NCBI GenBank assembly: GCA_019022495.1 | Contig: JAFEKR010000001.1 | Location: 5,146,001 to 5,210,000, forward strand | Length of the DNA: 64,000 nt | From: Epichloe hybrida | Lineage: Eukaryota; Ascomycota; Sordariomycetes; Hypocreales; Clavicipitaceae | Reading direction: 5' to 3' | Part shown: one piece after another, positions 27,349 through 38,721 of the stretch | How positions within the stretch are numbered: position 1 is the stretch's first letter | How the letters are laid out: each line of letters starts with the position of its first letter | Program-made: the position numbers and the translations under genes | Notes under the pieces: model-generated | What the model was told of the DNA's origin: nothing | Seen by the model: the letters and a program-made list of their open reading frames with translations, nothing else | Databases searched by the model: none

Positions 27349-27728
27349 AGTCCTCGTCGAGTCACTGAAATACACTTTCAGCTACTTGATCCTATCAAGT
27401 CGTCGTCCATTCATTATCAAAGAACCCCCCGAGAGGCCTCGTGCTGTCGTCTTTTGGCCAAGTCTTTCCAGCTATATTGCTGCTGTATATCAATATTCTC
27501 ACTCTTAATCGAACCGAAACGACGCAACACGAATTCATCCGCAACTGGTGCAATTTAATAATCAACACTCAGCAAGTAGCCAAGAATAGTTCAACCTCGC
27601 CCCTCCCAAAAAAAAAAAATTATAATTCCCATATTGCTCTTGGTATGTTCGGACCCAATGGACAGACGGGAACCAAGTCGTCTACACGTTGCTAATACCC
27701 GCTTTCAGGCTAGATACTTCACACAACG

Positions 27729-29521
27729 ATGGACTCGACGATGATGGCCCAAGCTGTCGCGCAAAATCCTGCCTTCTACCGCAAGAACGACTCCAAGATG
27801 GTCAATGTGGCCCAACAGAAATACAATGCCTTCCAATCCATGGCACCAGCGTCCCCAGTCTATTCTCGACCTGGTACCTCGTCATCAACATTACACGGCA
27901 ACAACACCACCGCCGTCATGACTCCTACGGCAACTGTACCTTCAACCAGCCACAGACCCGCCATCATGCTAGAGACGGACTGTACTGATAACCCATATTT
28001 CCCTCGCACACCACCATTGTCTACGTCTAGTAGCGCTGTTGGCAGCCCCAAGAACTTCGATGTGCTGGAGATCCCCTTGAACCCCATGTTTTCTGGTTTG
28101 GATGGGTTCGCCGGAGCCAAGCCGGGAAACGAGTCCATCGAAAGCTCCATTCTTGACTGGTCCAGCTGCGGCTCACCCCCCATGACACCTGGTAAGTTGG
28201 CTTTATGTGAAATTGCCCGCTACATGTTGGTGTTGGTTTTGTTGGTATCATGGGTGTCCGGCCAAGTTTTCTACGCCGCCATCATCACTTGTGGTCGCTG
28301 CTTTTATTCCCCCTCTCGCTCAGGATGGACGATGACTAATTTCCACATGCAGTGTTCATTCACTCGCAGCCGTCCAGGGTACCCTCGCTTAGCAGCACAA
28401 TCAGCGACCTTTCCGCCATCTCGTGCCCTTCTCTCTCACCCTCACCCGCGCCTTATGCGAGATCAGTCACTTCAGAGAGCGACGTTGACTTTTGCGACCC
28501 CCGCAACCTGACTGTGTTTGCAACCTCCAACCCAACACTGGCCCCCGACTTCTCATTGCCTGGTTTTGGGGAGGGAGAGATCAAGTGCCCAGAACAGGGC
28601 TCCATCGACACCTCAGTGCTCTCCCGACCTGTTTTCGACTTCAGCCCAGCCATCTCCCACGGGTTGCCACCTTTTGAGGAGCTCTCCGACTTCGAGTCTG
28701 AGGACGATTTCAGCAATCTGGTCAGTTCTGGTGACGTCTTCCGACCCCGTGCATGCACCGCATCTTCCGTTGTTTCTCTGGGACACGGTAGCTTCATTGG
28801 CGAAGAGGACTTCAGCCTAGACGAGCACGACTCTTTTGCTTTTGCCACTGCTCCTAGCCCACACTCAAGCATTGAGACCCCGGAGGACGTCCACAAAGAC
28901 AAACGCCAAAAGAACAACAACGACAACAACAACAAGGAGGACACCTCATCTGCGCAACCCGTCATGAATACAGCGGCTGGTGACAACCAAACTGCCACTG
29001 CCGAAGAGCCGATGGATCAGGCCTCGCCAGTCCCCTCAGACTCCAACGCATCTTCCGAAGATGGCGAGACCCCGTCCAATTCTGCCCCGGCCCCTACCAA
29101 CCGTCGCGGGCGTAAGCAGTCTTTGACTGAAGACCCGTCCAAGACCTTTGTCTGTGAGCTTTGCAACCGTCGATTCCGCCGCCAAGAACATCTGAAGCGC
29201 CACTACCGCTCCCTGCACACTCAGGAGAAGCCTTTCGAGTGCGGTGAATGCGGCAAGAAGTTTTCCCGAAGCGACAACCTTGCGCAGCACGCAAGGACCC
29301 ACGCCAGTGGTGGTGCCGTTGTCATGAACCTCATTGATAACGCCGACGGGCCTGCCTCATACGAAGCTGGCATGGTTGCTGCTGCCCCGGCTGTTGATGA
29401 TTACGCCAACTACGGCAAGGTCCTCTTTCAGATCGCTTCTGAGGTCCCCGGTAGCGCCAGCGAGCTATCTTCAGAAGAAGCCAGCGACAGCGGCAAGAAG
29501 AAGCGAAAGCGTTCTGATTAA
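27729..29521 (+). CDS. MSN2: C2H2 zinc-finger stress-response transcription factor (Msn2/Seb1 type)
   Basis: Nuclear activator expected to bind stress-response elements (AGGGG/CCCCT). Two exons, 27729-28191 and 28353-29521, with a 161-bp intron; about 543 residues. The N-terminal 400 residues are Ser/Pro/Asn-rich with probable activation and phosphoregulatory segments ([23 protein letters not shown]). The DNA-binding domain of two adjacent C2H2 fingers is at about residues 420-475: [21 protein letters not shown] then [23 protein letters not shown], whose recognition residues RQEHLKRH and RSDNLAQH match the Msn2/4/Seb1 pattern. The protein ends in a basic KKKRKR stretch. The leader is long and repeat-rich, suggesting translational control. 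Confidence 0.93.
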
Positions 29522-30984
29522 GCCCTTCATTCACGACCGGGGAGGTGGGGGAAGATGATTCCTTCTTCCTCATCTCGCCCCGCATGATTCATCGAATTAT
29601 TCATAACCTGTCCTTTCGCGCACTTCTTTCTCGCTGCCTCCACTATTTTAATTTCTTCATGTGGTTGGTCAGGTAGGGTACACCTGGATAGACGGTTGGG
29701 AGACAAAACAAAAACACACTTGCACAACAACAAAGCGTTTTATGACCTGCATTTACACTTTCGATTCTTGTACCAACTTCGTCAACGTCTCTCGTTGGCC
29801 CTGCTTTTCCGAAAGGACAAAAGTGGCTTTTTTTTGTTGTTGTTTCGACGCTGCATCATGATGAAAGACAAAAGTTTAACAAATTGCTTTGGCTGGACAG
29901 ACCTGGAGAAAGTGGTTGAGAGGGGGAGAGTGGCTCTTGGATCACCAGAAAAAAAGAACATGGTATGTGTGTGTGTGGTTTTTATCTTTATTAGCAATTT
30001 CTTTTTCTTTTTCTTTTTTTTTTGCCGGAGATGTGGAGCAAGATTCACACCTCTGGCGGCATTTGTGGCGGCATTTGGGGTAATGTTCACCTCTTGCTTT
30101 CTTTACACTCGTTGTAATCTCTTGTCACGACTGGAGAGGGCTTCGTTGCTTCTCCTCCTTCGTGATCGAACTGATAACCCCGGAGGCAATGGTGGCTTCA
30201 GCCATTCTCTTACGCCGCTGCTATTCATTCGCACGAGGTTTTGCATTCCATCTACCTTTTTATTCTTCATCTTCTTCTTCTGCGTCCTTGTACCTCAGTT
30301 TGAGCCTGTTTTTGCCTTTTCATATTAGAAGGAAACCAGCTAGTTTGGTGATATCAATGTGCTGGTCACGATTTCACGGCGGCGAGGTCACACTCGAGCT
30401 TGTTGTACATCAACGCAGGCAGTACCAACTTGGACGTATTTAGTTACAATACTGCAAAACGCTTGAAAAGTTGTTTACATGAACGTATCTCTCTGCTGGT
30501 GAATGAACAGAAGTTTACCTCGCTCGTAGTATGGCCTGTCAAGGGCTGTGAGACAAGGAACACTTCTCCCATTAACTAACTGAGCTGGGGGAACGCAACC
30601 GTATACTTGGCATGTTGGCGTTCTGGAAAAAAAAAAAAGAAAAAAAGAAGAAAAGAAAAAAAAACCCCCATCCGTGGCAAACGGTTGGATGGTATCATGT
30701 CGAATGGCCCATGCACAGACAAGGAACCCTGATGAATGGGGACGAGCCAGCGGTTAGTTCATGGCGACTGATGCCCGATTCCGCGACCCTGAAGGCTTTC
30801 TCTCTCTGGCTCGCCACGGAGTTGAATGCGCATGTGTGATGCGTAATGTATGTACATGTACTCCGTAATGTACTGTGTACTCCTCCGCTTGGCCCCATGT
30901 TCCCCTGATGCCCCAGGGCGATGGATTGGGCGAACGGGTTCGTTCGCTTTGCTGCGCCGGGACCGGCATGTGGCCCCGGACCCG

Positions 30985-31013
30985 CGGGCGCGGGCGTGGG
31001 CGTGGGCGTGGGC
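30985..31013. repeat. GC-rich hexamer repeat (GGGCGT)n
   Basis: About four imperfect tandem copies of CGGGCG/GTGGGC. A related GGGCAC/GGGCGC repeat lies at 31445-31479. Confidence 0.8.
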
Positions 31014-31518
31014 GAAGCCTCAGATGAAATCATCCAGGGGCGGGGGAGCTGGGGGGGCAAGGGGAGTGGCGCTGGGAAAAAAAAAAAAGGCAGGCGGGCC
31101 AGGGCCGTACCGGGGACTGAACAAACAGGGACATTCATTGTCTGTTCTGCATGGGTGGGGAAAAGAAAAAGGCCACTGGCCAGGATGAGGATGATTAATT
31201 TCCCAGTAGTCTGGAAGCACAGAGAAAGAAAAAAAAAAAAAAAAAAAAGTTGATGTCCTTTTCCGGCTTTTCTTCTTTCTCGAGGAACGAACTCGGGAAC
31301 GAACTCGGCTGATGATAATCCGTACATAAAAATGGCACCCACCAGGCCGGCGGGATGAATGCCAAGTTGGTGTCGGCCGAATGTATTTCTTGGAGCTGTG
31401 CTTGCAGAATAAAAGAACCATCTACATAACACAACGTACATGGGGGCACGGGCGCGGGCACGGGCGCGGGCGGGCGGGCCCTTTCTTTTCCAGAGGAACA
31501 ATCACGGAGCATGTCCGT

Positions 31519-31546
31519 CCCGTTGCCCGTTGCCCGTTGCCCGTTG
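31519..31546. repeat. Heptamer tandem repeat (CCCGTTG)4
   Basis: Four perfect copies of CCCGTTG followed by one degenerate copy, CCCGTGG. Confidence 0.9.
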
Positions 31547-32247
31547 CCCGTGGACATGTGAAGGCATGCCGTTTTCATGTAAACTCGGTCAGAGTCTCAC
31601 AGTGGTAATCCGTGCGGGATAATAGCTTACTCTGTGTTATTTCACAGAACCACGTTTTTTCGTGCTTGCTGAGTGACCGGCTTGCGGCGGCAACCCCTAG
31701 AATTACGAAACGAGGCCCTTTTCCTTTTTTTTTTTTTTTTTCTTTTTCTTTTTCTTTTTTTGCTGATGAGACAAAACGGGCAGCGGGTTGAGCTCTCCGG
31801 TGATGAATTGGCGTTGTGCAGAGAATGTGGGGGAGGTGTTCTGTCCGGGCTAGTCCGTAGTCTGTACGGAGTACGGAGTACATGTACATAGTTACGTAGC
31901 TAAGATGAGGAGAGGCAGACTGGGCCCCCCCCGTCAATGTTGCTAGCGTGAACGAGACTTGTCACGTTATTCCACTGAGACAACAAGTAGGGCCCTGGCT
32001 TGCCCTGGCTTGCCTCGAGCTGTGTGTGAGTGAGTGAGTGGCTTGCTTGCTTGCTGCCTGCCACTGCCAACTGCAATGTACATATTCAGACCGGCCCAAC
32101 CACCCTTTATTATTACGGCCTTTCCCCAATGGTTTTTGCTCCAACCACGAGGTCCACAGGAGAAAGCGCAAGTATGACGCCAACAACAATTGTCGAATAG
32201 ATGGCTGGGCACGCAGCCTGGCTGGCTGCCCAACTGCGTACATACAA

Positions 32248-32390
32248 TCTCCTTGAGCGTGCTAAAGCTTGTGGAGTCATGTTAACTAGGGGTCTGTATG
32301 TATCCAATTAGATAAAAGTAAACTAGAGATACATACAATGTACAGACCCCAGTTAGCGAGACTCCACAAGCTTTAGCACGCTCAAGGAGA
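32248..32390. mobile_element. Foldback MITE, copy 2
   Basis: A 143-bp palindrome nearly identical to the element at 24608-24743: the same TCTCCTTGAGCG ends, the same AT-rich spacer, a few substitutions, and an extra AATGT in the right arm. TA follows the right end (32391-32392); the left flank reads AA, so the duplication is imperfect. It ends 130 bp upstream of the GH16 start codon. Confidence 0.85.
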
Positions 32391-32520
32391 TACTGCTTTC
32401 GTTGCCAATTTTTCCTGCCTTTTTTTATTTGCATTTGTACTCAAAGCCTTACCGACGTACCGAGTACTCACCCCCGTTTGATGGTCGAAATGTTCAATTG
32501 AACCAGCCCACGACCTACAG

Positions 32521-33880
32521 ATGACGATGAAAAGCATACTGCCGAGCATACTGCGCGCTGCCGCAGCAGCATTCACGGCCTCTCTCCTCCTGCTCAGCTC
32601 GACGACGTCGGCTCAGACATGGAGCAAATGCAACCCCCTCCAAAGCAGTATGTACGCAACTCGCTCGCCCCCAGGAGGTCTCAAAGACAATGACCTTGAA
32701 ATACAATGACCTTGAAAGACAATGATCCTATATGACTTGAAAGACAAGAATAAGCTGACGCCGCCTGCCAGCACAATGCCCCCCCAACACAGCCCTGGGA
32801 ATGACGGTAAACGTCGACTTCCGCAGAGGCGCCGTCAACTCGTTCGCCGCGTCGGGCTCCCCCTCGTACAACCAGGACGGCGTCTCCTTCAGCGTCGCGC
32901 GGGCCGGCGACGCGCCGCAGCTCCAGTCCCTCTTCTCCATCATGTTCGGGCGCGTCGAGATGACGGTCAAGGCCGCCCCGGGCGCGGGCATCGTGTCCTC
33001 GCTGGTCCTCGAGTCGGACGACCTCGACGAGATCGACATTGAGTGGCTGGGGTCCAACCCGGACGAGATGCAGTCCAACTACTTTGGCAAGGGGCAGACG
33101 ACGACGTACACCCGCGGCCAGTTCCACGCCGTGCCGGGCACGCAGGCGAGGTGGATCAAGTACGTCGTCGACTGGACAAAGGACCGCATCGTCTGGATGG
33201 CCGACGGCAAGGTGGTCAGGGAGCTGCGCGCCAGCGACGCCGAGAAGGACCGCTTCCCCCAGACGCCCATGCACGTCAAGTTCGGGTCGTGGGCCGGCGG
33301 CGATCCCGCCACCAACGCGCCGGGGACGGTGCAGTGGGCGCGCGGCCCGACCGACTACTCCAAGGGCCCCTTCAGCATGACGGTGCAGGCCGTGCTCATC
33401 GCCGACTACTCCACGGGCAGGCAGTACCGGTACAGGGACACCTCCGGGTCGTGGGAGTCGGTCGAGGCCGTGGGCGGCGCCGTCAACGCCAACGCCAACG
33501 CCAACGCCAACGCGAACGCCAACGGGGATGCCACCACCACCGTCGTCGCCGGCGCCGGCGCCGCCACGCCCGCCGTCACCCCGGGCTTCGTGTCCGTCCC
33601 CGTCCCCGTCGGCGGCATCGCCAAGGACGGCAGTCCCGCCACCGCCACCCAGACCGGCTGGCCGTGGGTCGCCGGTGCGAACCCCAGCGGCAGCAGCGGG
33701 GGAGGAGGCAGCATCCCCGACGGCTGGTACATGACGCCCAACGGCAAGATCATGCGCAGCCCTTCCTCTGCCGCCGCCCCGGGCCAGTCCGCGTCGACGA
33801 CGGCCCTGGTCGTCCTGGTCCCCTTGGCTTTGACCCCGGCCTTCCTGGCCCTCCTCCGCAGAATCATGGTGGTACAATAA
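32521..33880 (+). CDS. GPI-anchored GH16 chitin-glucan transglycosidase (Crh/Utr2-like)
   Basis: Cell-wall enzyme of the Crh family that links chitin to beta-glucan. Exons 32521-32647 and 32772-33880; splicing gives CNPLQSTQCPPNTALGMTVNVDF, the expected family start. About 411 residues. It has a signal peptide (residues 1-31, AAAFTASLLLLSSTTSAQ), then the GH16 domain with the catalytic DEIDIEWLG motif, followed by GNPDEMQSNYFGKG-like and FHFY-equivalent strands (YVVDWTKDRIVWMADG). A Ser/Ala/Gly-rich stalk includes an Asn-Ala dipeptide repeat encoded at 33485-33523. It ends in a hydrophobic tail (TTALVVLVPLALTPAFLALL) after small residues, a typical GPI signal. Exon 2 is strikingly GC-rich compared with its surroundings. 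The intron carries a short tandem repeat. Confidence 0.9.
32681..32745. repeat. Tandem repeat inside the GH16 gene intron
   Basis: Three to four imperfect copies of a 15-16 bp unit, AAAGACAATGACCTTG, within the 124-bp intron, so the repeat makes up about half of it. Confidence 0.8.
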
Positions 33881-34406
33881 TGTAATCGAGCGGGCTGCGG
33901 CAGCAGCGTTGGCGGGCACTACACCAAGGACGGCGAACATGCACATTCCTCCCTACCATTACATGAACATCTGCATCAATGCATGCAACACGAGAGACAG
34001 ACAACCTTGTGTTGCGGAATCTAGCGATTGGAGTCATCTTGAGTTTTTTTTTTTTTTTTTTTTTTTTAATTTCATCTCGTCCTTAGATTATCATCAGCAC
34101 GTCGCATATAGAGAGGACTTGGAAGGAAAACATGCGTCATCATTTTTATCCGCATTGGTAGGCCGAGACACGGACTTTGCGAATCCATGTATATATATAT
34201 ATATATATATTTTGCATTCATCGGGTTTAATCACTGGTTGCTTCTCAGTTTACAAGGCCGTGTGGGTAATAGATTGGACGAATATAAATGACGCTACTTG
34301 GATGATAGATTGGTTTTCTAGAAACATTACCATTGTATGTTTTAGAGGCCGACATGTTCTCTGAGATACCCACCTTGGTCGCCATCCCACGTGGAATGGA
34401 CTCGTG

Positions 34407-34440
<34 letters not shown>

Positions 34441-34956
34441 CATTAGATGTCAACACAGCACCGGGCACATGGTCAAATAATGCCAAACATAGCCATTGGA
34501 TTGAATCGGGTCAATGCCCCCGAGAGGCGGTTGCTATTCTAAAATCACGAACCCCCCAAGAAGCAATGTCACCTGGCCTCAAGTCCCTCCTCGCTGTTCT
34601 CAACCCCTCTGCATCCCGCGCAAGCTCTCGTTGACCGCTTATATACTTCGTTCGAGACCCGTGTATATCGATACTTGTGGCGAGCGCTTGCACCTGCACC
34701 GTCCGTCCATCCACCATCCCATCGAGCCCTATTCGCCGTATCATGCCCAATTGTACACGTTGCCATCTTGCGCCGTTCCTTTTTTTTATGTGTCTTCCTG
34801 CGTGACCAGACCTCTCTCTCTGTATATGTATAGACTGTATTCCCAAGATAAAAGAAAGTACGGCCCTGGGTGTATTGCAGCAGAGCAAAATGTGACAACA
34901 AAGAAAAGGAATATGCATCAACAGCAAGCAGCAATGGCCTTCATTTGCTCCCATCA
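33881..34956. other. Intergenic region rich in simple repeats
   Basis: Between the convergent GH16 and TOP1 genes. It holds a 24-T tract (34044-34067), a TA dinucleotide repeat (34190-34211) and a 32-A tract (34407-34438). No gene recognised. Confidence 0.65.
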
Positions 34957-37900
34957 TCAAAACTCCCAATCATCTACATCCTCAACCGACTTGATGGCCC
35001 ATCGGAACTTGTCTCGGAGAGTCTTGGAGAAGAACTTTTCAATCGGCACGTCAAACTTCTTGGAGAAGACGACAGTTAGACGGGGGTCGATGTAGTTCTG
35101 TCGCGAGCAGCTAGTTAGTTGCTGGCCGTTTTCCCTCGTCTTTTTGCTTTCGCCCGGAGAAAGGAATCAAACTTACAATCTTGGAGGTGCCGAGCGCAAC
35201 TTCTTTGTTGCCCTCGCGATCATCAGCCTGCGTCTCCAAAATCTTGATTCGGTCATCGAGCTTTTCGATGCTTTTGAGACACTTGTCGACGGACGCGCCC
35301 TTCCCCTCGGCTTCAACCTTGCCAGTCTTGTTCTCCTTCTTGAATTTGGCTTCCATCTCCTTGACTACCTGCAGGCGCTCCTTAAGCTCCTTCTCGGGCA
35401 AGGGCTTCTCTTTGTTGGCCTGCAGCTTCTCATTGTCTTTTTCGAACTTCTTGGTAATCTTGGTACGTTGCTCCTCAATGAGGAATTGCTGATGTTCCTT
35501 GACCCAGTCTTCATCAATGTCTTCATCAAGTTCGAACCACGCGGCACCCTTTTTCTTCTTCTGCGTAGGCTCTAAATCCAAAATCATCTTCTTGGTTCGC
35601 CACTTCTGATACCGCAGACCTTTGATCTGCACGAACAAATGTTAGTTCCCAATAATTAAGCAGGGGCGGCATCTGTCCCATTTCACTTACTCGGTCACTC
35701 ATCTTCTGCATCTGCTGGTCATGGCTTGCGCCGACAGTTCTCTTGTGGTTACAAAGAATAGCGACCTTGCGATTGCAATCGTTGTATAACTTGACCTTCT
35801 CAGCAATAGTGCCCTTGGAGCGAGGATCTGCGGCGAGCTCTTTTAACAATGTCGACATGGTATAAGAGGCATTGTAGGTACGAAAAACCTTTGCAGTCAA
35901 ACCCGGCATGTAGCTTGTGAGATGCTTGTTGAGTTGCGAAGTCTACAAGAGTTGGTGGTTAGGGAAACGCAAAAAAAAAAAAAAAAAAAAAAAAACCAAT
36001 CAAAAGGTGAAGAATGCCACTTACGGTCAAACGATCGAAGAGATCATCTCCGTCAGCTTTTGGCGCTTTCTTGAATAGTTTCAAGTTCTTGAAAACCTGC
36101 GGCGACACGTGGGCGGTTTCGTTGTACCGAATACTGTCTTTACCCAAGAAATCGAACGTGACCTTGTCAGGTGGTTCGAGAGTAATGTGTTCATACTTGA
36201 GAGAGCAACAACCAACAGTATCGGCCTCGTTTTCAGTATCCTTTTCGTTTCCAGCTCTGAGGGCGAGCTGATCGATCAGATACATGGCTGTAGCCCTTTG
36301 TCGGTCGGCCATAATCTCACTCTTGAGCTCTCGAGTGTAATCTTTTCGAATCTTGCCGATGTGCTTCTTCAATTCTCGGGCTTTCTCGAATTTCTTGAAA
36401 TCACTTTGACCCTTGACATCACTTGCTGCACCAAGCATAACATACTTGTACGCGCCATTGATGTTCTCCTGCCACATTGCCAGCCAAGTGGCCTTTTGAT
36501 CGTGCTGCACTGCTTTCCACTTGTGGCCGGCTGGAGGCTCGGGTACCTTGGCATCCTTACCAATGTTTATGGTGATCTGCTCGGGATGGACACGCGTTTT
36601 GATACGACCGGTTTTCGGATGCTCGCCTCGACCACGGAAGAGACTTGGCGGTTCCACTCTGAAGTTGCCCACCTTTTGCTTCCTGCCGTCCCACGTGCAA
36701 TACATGTAAGGGGCTTCAAGGGCGTCTTTCTTAGCCTTGGCAGCTTCCTTCTCCTCCTTTGAAAGATTTTTGGTCTTGGTCGCCTCAGTCTTAGCCAGCC
36801 AGTAGTCGTATATCTTGGAGAAGTCGCACTTGTCCAAACTCTTGATCGGTACCTTGTTTCCATCCTTATCGCGCGCACCGCCTGTTTTCTTGATGAACTC
36901 GGAGAAGTCGTTGAAGAAATTGGTACGGAAAACGGGATTATCCAGATGATGGGACGAGGCTGGCGTCATCATGGCTACCCAAAATGAGGCTGCTTCCTCG
37001 GCTTCCTTGCTCAACGTGACAGGCTTGCCATCGTAGATGAGTTTGATATTTTTGGGAAGAGGCTCATACTCTGGAGCGAAAAGCACGCCGTTATGCTCAA
37101 GTGTGGTCCACTTGATGCTATCGTCCTCCGGTTTAGGCGCGTTCCACCATGCAAATTCTTCTTCATCCTCTTCTTCAGTCGTTGCCCTAGCCTTGGCCGA
37201 CTTCTGGCTATCTTTGGCAGCAGTCGCCGATTTGCCTTTGGAGGGCGGAACAGTCTTGCCTTTGACCTTGGCCTTCTTGGCTATGGGCGCATCCGAGTCA
37301 GAATCCTCCCTTTTCACACCGTTTGACTTGCGTCGGGCGGCAGTGCCATTTGATTGACGCTTCTTGGAAGTCGACTTGGCCAATGGCTCGTCATCAGACT
37401 CGTCCTTGATGTTTTTTCTAGGAGTAGACTTTGCTGATTTCGCTTCCTTTGCACGAATGGTTTCTGCCTCGACGGCTGCCTTCTTCTCGATTTCTGCCTT
37501 TTTCTTTGCAAGCTGGACACCTAGAGGCTTCTCATCATCATCCGAGGAGTCACCAAGCAGGGACGGCAGTGTGGCAGCTGTGGTCTTGGCTCTGGTTTTG
37601 CTAATGGGCTCATCATCGGAGTCCGAGTTGATCGGTTTAGCAGTAGCAGCAGCTTTCGGACGCTTCGCCTACTCATGGGAAAAAAATACATCAGTAATCA
37701 CGTTCAACCATGGAGGGAGAACAGAAGAAATATTGAGGAAGAAAGATGACACCCACCAGAGGTTCACTGTCGCTATCGGATTCGTCTTTGTAGCTGACTT
37801 TGGATATGGCCGATCGTGATTTGCGCTTGACACCATTTGAAGCATCTAGGTCCATATCATCATCAACGGGACCATTGCGAACTGCAATTCCCGCCATTCC

Positions 37901-38219
37901 ACTTGTTTTTTGAGGTTGCGCCGCATCAAGGGCTCTGTCCTCGGCGCGAGATATCTTGCTGGAGGAGACTGAGAAGGAAGATTCGATTAGCCTTTTGGTG
38001 TGGAATGCGCGAATTGAGTTTGTAAGCACGCGTAAGCCAGCAGTGGCAACAGCTGCGCTGACAGGTGTCTACTACTGGCGGCCTGGTGTGCAGCCATTGT
38101 TGACGCAGAGAAGCCAGGAAAGAAGTTGGGAAATTTCATAAATGAATCGAAACAGATGACTTACGATGTCCATTAGGCCTAGCCAAGGGCCGATCGTCGT
38201 CAGAGCCGTCTGAACTCAT
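34957..38219 (-). CDS. TOP1: DNA topoisomerase I (type IB)
   Basis: Relaxes supercoils in chromatin through a 3'-phosphotyrosyl intermediate. Six exons: 38165-38219, 37757-37968, 36025-37668, 35691-35942, 35177-35626, 34957-35097; about 917 residues. The N-terminal 330 residues are a charged, Lys/Ser/Asp-rich nuclear-targeting region with repeated SDSDDEP-type acidic patches. The core domain begins near [20 protein letters not shown] and includes the catalytic-pocket segments around [24 protein letters not shown] and [12 protein letters not shown] coiled linker (exon 35177-35626) precedes SKINYIDPRL, where the active-site Tyr is about residue 873. That motif is assembled across the last intron. 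The second intron from the 3' end contains a 25-A tract (35971-35995). Divergent from ATP3. Confidence 0.95.
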
Positions 38220-38721
38220 GTTTGCAGGCTGTCGAAATTCGAGCTTTCGAGCTAGTTGCGAAGATCGCGCCGCTTGACGGGTCCGACAGATGGGTGAGAG
38301 AGGTACAAGGTAGCAAGTCGCAAACGAATGGCGAAGGATCGGAGAAAATTGAGGAAATGAATGTGGCAGAAAAAAACGTGGCCACCCTCTACGCCCAGTG
38401 AAGGAGAAGAGGGAGAAATTCAACCGCCCTTGTTGTAAGGCCTGAATGATGAACAGGATGAGGGCGAGAAATTGACCGTATCGTGCCTTCTTACCATGCA
38501 GCGGGTGAGAAGGCCCAGCAGCCGGGGACCAGTCACGTGACAAAAATACTTAGCCGTCAATTTGCCGGGAAAATAGCCATTGGGCAAAACCAGCGGCTTG
38601 CAATCACCTTCACCTGATCAACCACGAATCACCCGCCCCCCGAAATCAATTGATCCGTTCATCGCGATCAATTGGGTCACTGTTGGCCAGAGGCTACTTG
38701 CGTTTTCTCACAACTGCTACG
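38220..38721. promoter_or_regulatory. Divergent promoter between TOP1 and ATP3
   Basis: 502 bp separate the two start codons. CT- and GA-rich patches flank both, and CGATCAATTG-like sequence occurs near 38665. No factor site is claimed. Confidence 0.5.

Larger units (their letters stand above)
29522..32245. other. Gene-poor region between MSN2 and the GH16 gene
   Basis: 2.7 kb with no recognisable protein gene. It is crowded with low-complexity DNA: A/T tracts (30625-30663, 31229-31248, 31724-31740), GC-rich hexamers, a heptamer repeat, and TACTCCGTA-type motifs at 30859, 31865 and 31872. The beginning is presumably the MSN2 3' untranslated region. Confidence 0.5.

Noticed and set aside
27096..27350. 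PolyGln ORF as an independent gene
   Set aside because: It has no domain and depends on the CAA repeat; it is better treated as a possible upstream ORF in the MSN2 leader.
32681..33946. A 421-codon minus-strand ORF over the GH16 gene
   Set aside because: It is antisense to a well-supported GH16 coding sequence, and its Arg/Gly/Ala-rich composition is what the reverse strand of GC-rich codons produces.
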